Source: PALSA-607 sp036510735
Lineage (GTDB): Bacteria; Actinomycetota; Actinomycetes; Acidothermales; Acidothermaceae
Assembly: GCA_036510735.1 (NCBI GenBank)
Contig: DATCDK010000146.1
Coordinates: forward strand, 1 to 8,839
Direction: 5' to 3'
DNA length: 8,839 bases
The notes under the pieces: model-generated
Seen by the model: only the letters and a program-made list of their open reading frames with translations
Told to the model about the DNA's origin: nothing
Database searches by the model: none
Made by a program: the position numbers and the translations under genes
In this document: positions 4,641 to 8,839 of the stretch, one piece after another
Layout: each line of letters begins with the position of its first letter
Position numbering within the stretch: the first letter of the stretch is position 1

Positions 4641-7223
4641 CTAGCTGCGTCGGGTCAGCACCAGGTGTGCTAGCAGCGCGGTCCATCCGGTCTGGTGCGA
4701 CGCACCAAGACCCTCGCCGGTGTCGCCATGGAAGTACTCGTGGAACCACAGCAACCCATCGGGCCACGAGCGGTTACCGGACGCCGGCAGCCGGCCGTCG
4801 TCCGCTGGCAGGAGCAGTCCCACCAATCGGCGGGAAAGCTCCTCTGCGGCCTCGCCGAGTGTGACCTGCTGGCCCGATCCGGTCGGAACCTCGACCACAA
4901 AATCGGCACCCAAGTGCTTGTCGAATCGCCTTAGCGCCTCGACCAGCAACGCGTTCAGCGGCAGCCACACCGGACCCCGCCAGTTCGAGTTGCCACCGAA
5001 CAAGCCGGTCGACGATTCGCCCGGCTCGTAGTCGACGCGGAAGTCCTGACCGTCCACGTTGAACATGAACGGGTGGTCGCGGTGATACGCGGAGATCGAT
5101 CTGACGCCGTGCGGTGAAAAGAACTCGGACTCGTCCAACATCCGGCTCAACAGCCTGCGCAACTGACCCGGATCGACCATCGAAAACAGCGTGTCGTCGT
5201 CCACCGTTTCTGCGACGCAATGCGTAAGTAGCGGTCGATTCGTCGTGAACCACTTGAGTCGGCTCGCAAAACCCGGCAACGACGCCAGCACCGAGTTGGA
5301 CACGTGGCTGACGGCGCATACCGCGATCAACCCGACGAGCGACCGGACCCGGATCGGCAGCCTCTGCCCATCGGGCAGCCGCAACTGGTCGTAGAAGAAA
5401 CCGTCTGCTTCGTCCCACAGACCCTGCTGCTGGGCCGCTGTGGCGATGTGCGCAAAGTGCTCGAAGAACTTCGTCGCGACGTCCTCGTACGTCGGATCGT
5501 TCATCGCGAGCACGAGGGCCATGTCGAGCAGGTCGAGGCAGTACATCGCCATCCACGCGGTGCCATCGCTTTGCTCAAGCTCCCCGGCATCGGGCGAAAG
5601 TCGTGAACGATCGAACGGACCGATGTTGTCGAGACCGAGGAACCCACCCTGGAAGAGGTTGTTACCGTCGTGGTCCTCCTGGTTCACCCACCAGGTGAAG
5701 TTGAGCAGCAGCTTGTGGAACGCCCGCTCGAGAAAGTCGTAGTCGGTCCCGCCGGACACCTCGAAAACGCGCAATGCAGCCCACGCATGTACCGGTGGAT
5801 TCACATCGGAGAAGTTCCACTCGTACGCCGGTAGCTGGCCGTTCGGATGCATGTACCACTCGCGCAGCAGCAGCAGAAGTTGTTGCTTGGCAAACGTTGG
5901 ATCGGCGTGTGCGAGGACGGCGCAGTGGAACGCGAGGTCCCACGACGCGTACCACGGGTACTCCCACGTGTCGGGCATCAGCAGCACGTCGTGGTTGTTC
6001 AGATGGGTCCACTTGCCGTTACGTATGTCGCCGCGACCGCGAGGTGGTGGTGGGCCGGCCGGATCGCCATCGAGCCATCGCTGCACGTCATAGTGGTAGA
6101 ACTGCTTGCTCCACAGGATTCCGGCGATTGCTTGCCGAACAACGGCAGCCTCGCCCGCGGTGACGGTGCCCGACAACGTCGCATAGAACTGGTCGGCCTC
6201 TGCCTCGCGAGCGGTAAGCACTGCATCGAAGCCCGCACCCACATCGGCCGACGAAGCGGATCCCGCCTGCAGTCGCAACTTGATGACGCGCGTCTCACCC
6301 GGCGCCAAGACGAGCCGATACCGCAACGCGGCCTTCGTGCCGTACCCCTGGGGGTTCACGGTGGGCGTGCCGTGCACGACGTAGTCGCCGATGCCATCCT
6401 TCGGATACGCGGGCCCCGGCACCCCATACAGGCGCTGCGTGTTCGTCTCGTTGTCGCACGCGAGCGCGCCGACGAAGTCACTCACCCCGCCGGTCAGGGT
6501 CAGCGTCCCGATCTTTTCCTGGACGGCGATCAGTGCCGACTCTGCCGACGTGATCCTCGGTTCGGGGGAGGCCTTGGGTAGCCCCCAGCGCCAGGTGTTG
6601 CGGAACCACAGCGTCGGGAGCACGTCGATCGTGGCGGCGTCCGGACCTGCGTTGCGAACGCTGATCCGCATGCACAGGTCGTCGACGGCTGCCTTTGCGT
6701 AGTCGACGGTGACGTCGAAGTAGCGGTTGTCGAGAAAGGCCGTGGTGTCGTCGATCTCGTACTCGGGCTCGAGCCGCGAGCGGCGCCCGTTCTCCGCGAT
6801 GAGCTCGTCATAGGGAAAGGCCTGCTGCGGGTAGTGGTACCGCCAGCGCATCCAGGAATGTGACGGGGTGCCGTCGACGAACCAGTAGCGCTCTTTGACG
6901 TCCTCCCCGTGGTTGCCCTGGCTGTTCGTCAGGCCGAAGAGGCGTTCCTTCAAGATCGGGTCGTTGCCGTTCCACAACGCGAGGGCCAGGCACCAAGTCT
7001 GGTCGGAGTCGCAGAACCCGGCCAGCCCGTCTTCGTTCCACCTATAGGTATGTGACCGAGCAGCGTCGAAGGGAAAACTCGCCCAGGCATCGCCGTCCGC
7101 GCTGTAGTCCTCGCGCACGGTGCCCCAGGCCCGCTCCGACAGGTAAGTGCCCCACCGCCGCCAGTTGGTGCCGCCGGCGTCAGTTTCCGCAATCCGCAAC
7201 CGCTCGGCGTCCATCTCGTTCAT
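4641..7223 (-). CDS. GH63/MGH1-like family glucosidase, probably cytoplasmic
   Basis: An 860-residue glycoside hydrolase of the MGH1-like (GH63) group, whose characterised members are inverting enzymes removing glucose or related sugars from alpha-linked substrates. The protein is complete and the usual length for the large bacterial form. The N-terminal half (about 1-350) is beta-rich with many aromatic residues (WRRWGTYLSERAWGTVREDYS; FGLTNSQGNHGEDVKERYWFVDGTPSHSWMRWRYHYPQ). From about 360 onward it resembles the (alpha/alpha)6 barrel: TWEYPWYASWDLAFH at 419-433 contains Asp429, the probable general acid, and HEYFHGDTGEGLGASHQTGW at 828-847 contains Glu829, which aligns with the probable base. 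The other conserved block is GESSTGLFGGNSNWRGPVWLPLN at 735-757. There is no signal peptide. The start is ATG at 7223; ATG at 7214 is possible, and neither has a strong RBS. It is transcribed away from purS and shows no operon partner. Natural substrate unknown; automatic names such as mannosyl-oligosaccharide glucosidase would overstate it. Confidence 0.9.
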   Translation of the reverse strand: MNEMDAERLRIAETDAGGTNWRRWGTYLSERAWGTVREDYSADGDAWASFPFDAARSHTYRWNEDGLAGFCDSDQTWCLALALWNGNDPILKERLFGLTNSQGNHGEDVKERYWFVDGTPSHSWMRWRYHYPQQAFPYDELIAENGRRSRLEPEYEIDDTTAFLDNRYFDVTVDYAKAAVDDLCMRISVRNAGPDAATIDVLPTLWFRNTWRWGLPKASPEPRITSAESALIAVQEKIGTLTLTGGVSDFVGALACDNETNTQRLYGVPGPAYPKDGIGDYVVHGTPTVNPQGYGTKAALRYRLVLAPGETRVIKLRLQAGSASSADVGAGFDAVLTAREAEADQFYATLSGTVTAGEAAVVRQAIAGILWSKQFYHYDVQRWLDGDPAGPPPPRGRGDIRNGKWTHLNNHDVLLMPDTWEYPWYASWDLAFHCAVLAHADPTFAKQQLLLLLREWYMHPNGQLPAYEWNFSDVNPPVHAWAALRVFEVSGGTDYDFLERAFHKLLLNFTWWVNQEDHDGNNLFQGGFLGLDNIGPFDRSRLSPDAGELEQSDGTAWMAMYCLDLLDMALVLAMNDPTYEDVATKFFEHFAHIATAAQQQGLWDEADGFFYDQLRLPDGQRLPIRVRSLVGLIAVCAVSHVSNSVLASLPGFASRLKWFTTNRPLLTHCVAETVDDDTLFSMVDPGQLRRLLSRMLDESEFFSPHGVRSISAYHRDHPFMFNVDGQDFRVDYEPGESSTGLFGGNSNWRGPVWLPLNALLVEALRRFDKHLGADFVVEVPTGSGQQVTLGEAAEELSRRLVGLLLPADDGRLPASGNRSWPDGLLWFHEYFHGDTGEGLGASHQTGWTALLAHLVLTRRS

Positions 7224-7284
7224 GGGCTAACTGTCCCATCCCGGTAGTCTGGCTTTGCGTCAGTCCGCCCCGACCCTCGCCCCT

Positions 7285-7288
7285 GGAG
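7285..7288 (+). promoter_or_regulatory. Ribosome binding site deciding the purS start
   Basis: GGAG is followed by a 5-base spacer and GTG at 7294. This supports the short PurS over an in-frame TTG at 7255 that would add 13 residues not typical of the family. Confidence 0.6.
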
Positions 7289-7293
7289 CGCCC

Positions 7294-7542
7294 GTGACCC
7301 GCGTCGTCGTCGACGTCATGCTCAAGCCGGAGATTCTCGACCCCCAGGGTCAGGCGATTCTCGGTGCACTTGGCCGGCTCGGCAGGTCTGGAGTCGCGTC
7401 AGTGCGGCAGGGCAAGCACTTTGAAATCGAGTTGGACGGCGAGGCGGACCCCGCTGCATTAGCGCAGGTCGAGGAGCTGGCCGCGAACTTCCTGTCGAAC
7501 CCGGTGATCGAGGATTTCATCGTGACGGTAGGTGCCTCGTGA
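7294..7542 (+). CDS. purS: Phosphoribosylformylglycinamidine synthase subunit PurS
   Basis: PurS is the small structural subunit of the three-part FGAM synthase. It dimerises and bridges PurQ and PurL so that ammonia made by PurQ can reach the PurL active site. The 82-residue product has the expected size and pattern: VTRVVVDVMLKPEILDPQGQAILGALGRLG, then SVRQGKHFEIELDG and a C-terminal FLSNPVIEDFIVTV. The GTG at 7294 is chosen because of the GGAG 5 bases upstream and because MTRVVVDVMLK is the usual PurS N-terminus. It is first in the operon, with its stop overlapping the purQ start. The 70-base divergent gap upstream must hold its promoter, but I cannot see a convincing -35/-10 pair or a purine-repressor operator. 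Confidence 0.95.
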   Translation: MTRVVVDVMLKPEILDPQGQAILGALGRLGRSGVASVRQGKHFEIELDGEADPAALAQVEELAANFLSNPVIEDFIVTVGAS

Positions 7543-8246
7543 CCGTGTCGGTCGGTGTTGTAACGTTTCCAGGCTCGCTCGACGACCGTGATGCCCTGCG
7601 CGCGATTGCTGCGGCCGGAGCAGAGCCGATTTCCTTGTGGCACAAGGATCCGTCGCTACACGGCGTCGATGCGGTGGTGCTGCCGGGCGGGTTTTCTTAC
7701 GGTGATTACTTGCGGTGCGGCGCGATTGCCCGGTTCTCACCGGTGATGGATTTGATCATAGCTGGCGCGCGCGATGGCCTCCCGGTGCTGGGGATCTGCA
7801 ACGGATTCCAGGTGCTGTGCGAGGCGCATCTGCTGCCCGGGGCGCTCATGAGAAACGCCCGCCTGCATTTCACGTGTGTTGACCAGGCCTTGTCGATCGA
7901 GAACGCCGAGACCGCGTGGACGAACGGCTACGCCCAGGGGTCGCGGGTGGTCATCCCGATCAAGAACGGTGAGGGCCGGTTCGTCGCTTCCTCATCGACG
8001 CTCGACCAACTGGAGGCGGAGGGCCGGGTGGTTGCTCGTTACGTCGGTGCGAGCGCGCCGCACACCTCTCCCGCCCGCGCCAACCCCAATGGCTCGATGC
8101 GCGACATCGCCGGCATCACCAACGAGCGCGGCAACGTGGTCGGGTTGATGCCGCACCCCGAGCACGCCATCGATCCACTCACCGGGCCGAGTTCCGACGG
8201 GCTGACGTTCTTCACCAGCATCGTGAAGGCGTTGATCGCCGCGTGA
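7539..8246 (+). CDS. purQ: Phosphoribosylformylglycinamidine synthase subunit PurQ (glutamine amidotransferase)
   Basis: PurQ is the class I glutaminase subunit of FGAM synthase; it hydrolyses glutamine and supplies ammonia to PurL in step four of purine biosynthesis. The 235-residue product is full length. VVTFPGSLDDRDALRAI starts the domain, followed by LPGGFSYGDYLRCGAIAR. The nucleophile is Cys87 in PVLGICNGFQVL, and the other triad members are His206 and Glu208 in MPHPEHA. NPNGSMRDIAGI before the triad is also typical. The GTG start overlaps the purS stop (GTGA), and the purQ stop overlaps the purL start in the same way, so the three subunits are probably translated together at matched levels. 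All key residues are present. Confidence 0.97.
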   Translation: MTVSVGVVTFPGSLDDRDALRAIAAAGAEPISLWHKDPSLHGVDAVVLPGGFSYGDYLRCGAIARFSPVMDLIIAGARDGLPVLGICNGFQVLCEAHLLPGALMRNARLHFTCVDQALSIENAETAWTNGYAQGSRVVIPIKNGEGRFVASSSTLDQLEAEGRVVARYVGASAPHTSPARANPNGSMRDIAGITNERGNVVGLMPHPEHAIDPLTGPSSDGLTFFTSIVKALIAA

Positions 8247-8839
8247 CGATCGATTCGGTCAGTCACGCCGCTTCGACGCCCGACGTCGTCCTGCCGTTTG
8301 CTGCTCTTGGTTTGAAGGACGACGAGTACGCACGGATCGTCGAGATCCTCGGACGGCGGCCGACGTTGTGCGAGCTGGCGATGTACTCGGTGATGTGGAG
8401 CGAGCACTGCTCCTACAAGTCGAGCAAGCGGCACCTGAAGCAGTTTGCGGAGCGAATTCCCTTGCAGGCAAAGGACATTCTGCTTGTCGGGATGGGCGAG
8501 AACGCAGGGGTCGTCGATGTCGGCGAGGGCTTCGCGGTGACGTTCAAGGCCGAGTCGCACAACCACCCGAGTTACGTCGAGCCGTACCAGGGTGCCGCAA
8601 CCGGAGTCGGCGGCATCGTGCGCGACATCTTGACGATGGGTGCGCGGCCGGTCGCCGTCATGGACTCGCTGCGGTTCGGCCCCGCCGATGCTGCGGATAC
8701 TTTGCGCGTGCTGCCAGGTGTCGTTGCGGGCATCGGCGGTTACGGCAACTGCCTTGGGCTGCCGAACATCGGCGGCGAGATCGTGTTCGACCCGTCGTAC
8801 TTGGGCAACCCGCTGGTGAACGCATTGGCTGTGGGCGTC
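8243..8839 (+). CDS. purL: Phosphoribosylformylglycinamidine synthase subunit PurL, 3'-truncated by window edge
   Basis: PurL is the ATP-dependent synthetase subunit that converts FGAR to FGAM with ammonia from PurQ. The first 199 codons are present and the frame is open to the last base; a full PurL is roughly 720-780 residues, so about a quarter is visible. The translation contains CELAMYSVMWSEHCSYKSSK, with the active-site His55 in EHCSYKS, then AESHNHPSYVEPYQGAATGVGGIVRDILTMGARPVAVMDSLRFG (residues 103-146), which carries the ATP/metal-binding acidic residue Glu104 and His106. GVVAGIGGYGNCLGLPNIGGE follows. The start is GTG at 8243, overlapping the purQ stop by a GTGA junction; it has no separate RBS, consistent with translational coupling. 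Confidence 0.95.
   Translation, partial: MTIDSVSHAASTPDVVLPFAALGLKDDEYARIVEILGRRPTLCELAMYSVMWSEHCSYKSSKRHLKQFAERIPLQAKDILLVGMGENAGVVDVGEGFAVTFKAESHNHPSYVEPYQGAATGVGGIVRDILTMGARPVAVMDSLRFGPADAADTLRVLPGVVAGIGGYGNCLGLPNIGGEIVFDPSYLGNPLVNALAVGV

Noticed and set aside
4774..5556. A 260-codon minus-strand open frame in another frame of the glucosidase gene
   Set aside because: It is a frame-shifted shadow rich in Arg and Gly, typical of out-of-frame high-GC sequence, while the main frame has the GH63 motifs.
5847..6581. A 244-codon plus-strand open frame antisense to the glucosidase gene
   Set aside because: It lies wholly inside a gene with clear conserved motifs, its translation resembles nothing I recognise, and long antisense frames are common in GC-rich coding DNA.
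7224..7293. Promoter for purS, with TAGTCT at 7245-7250 as a -10 element
   Set aside because: It fits only the loose TAnnnT pattern and no -35 element stands at 16-18 bases upstream; too weak to annotate.
7255..7293. Longer PurS starting at TTG 7255
   Set aside because: The extra 13 residues are Pro/Ala-rich and unlike PurS, while GTG 7294 has an RBS at proper spacing and gives the normal length.

Overview
The window looks like ordinary chromosomal DNA from a high-GC Gram-positive bacterium (Actinomycetota). The reasons are the strongly G/C-biased third codon positions, several GTG starts, the sequence of the DnaB extein (PPQD-x-x-AEQSVLGGM and GGAPYLHTLISSVPTAANAGYYA), the separate purS-purQ-purL arrangement, and 9-mers resembling the actinobacterial DnaA box. 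I see no tRNA, rRNA, CRISPR array or transposase.

Layout. (1) 3-575 (+) is the C-terminal part of an APH(6)/hydroxyurea-kinase-like phosphotransferase cut by the left edge. (2) 666-1853 (+) is a secreted TIGR03118-type, propeller-like protein of unknown function. (3) 1854-1943 is a short convergent gap with a strong hairpin. (4) 1944-4247 (-) is dnaB, the replicative helicase, interrupted by a 315-residue intein placed exactly inside the Walker A P-loop. (5) 4248-4640 is a gene-free stretch upstream of dnaB with DnaA-box-like 9-mers and a long two-part hairpin. (6) 4641-7223 (-) is a complete 860-residue GH63/MGH1-like glucosidase. (7) 7224-7293 is a short divergent gap. (8) 7294-8839 (+) is the purS-purQ-purL operon, with purL cut by the right edge.

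How the genes relate. purS, purQ and purL overlap by GTGA junctions and encode the three parts of formylglycinamidine ribonucleotide (FGAM) synthase, the fourth step of purine synthesis. The other genes look like independent units. The most interesting element is the dnaB intein. It begins with Ala rather than Cys/Ser and carries the Trp (block B), Cys (block F) and Thr (block G) signature of class 3 inteins. Its LAGLIDADG endonuclease appears to have lost the acidic residue of its first active-site motif. Because the intein splits the P-loop between Lys and Ser, the helicase should be unable to hydrolyse ATP until splicing occurs. The cluster of DnaA-box-like 9-mers just upstream is the second feature worth testing. 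I see no wholly new multi-gene system.
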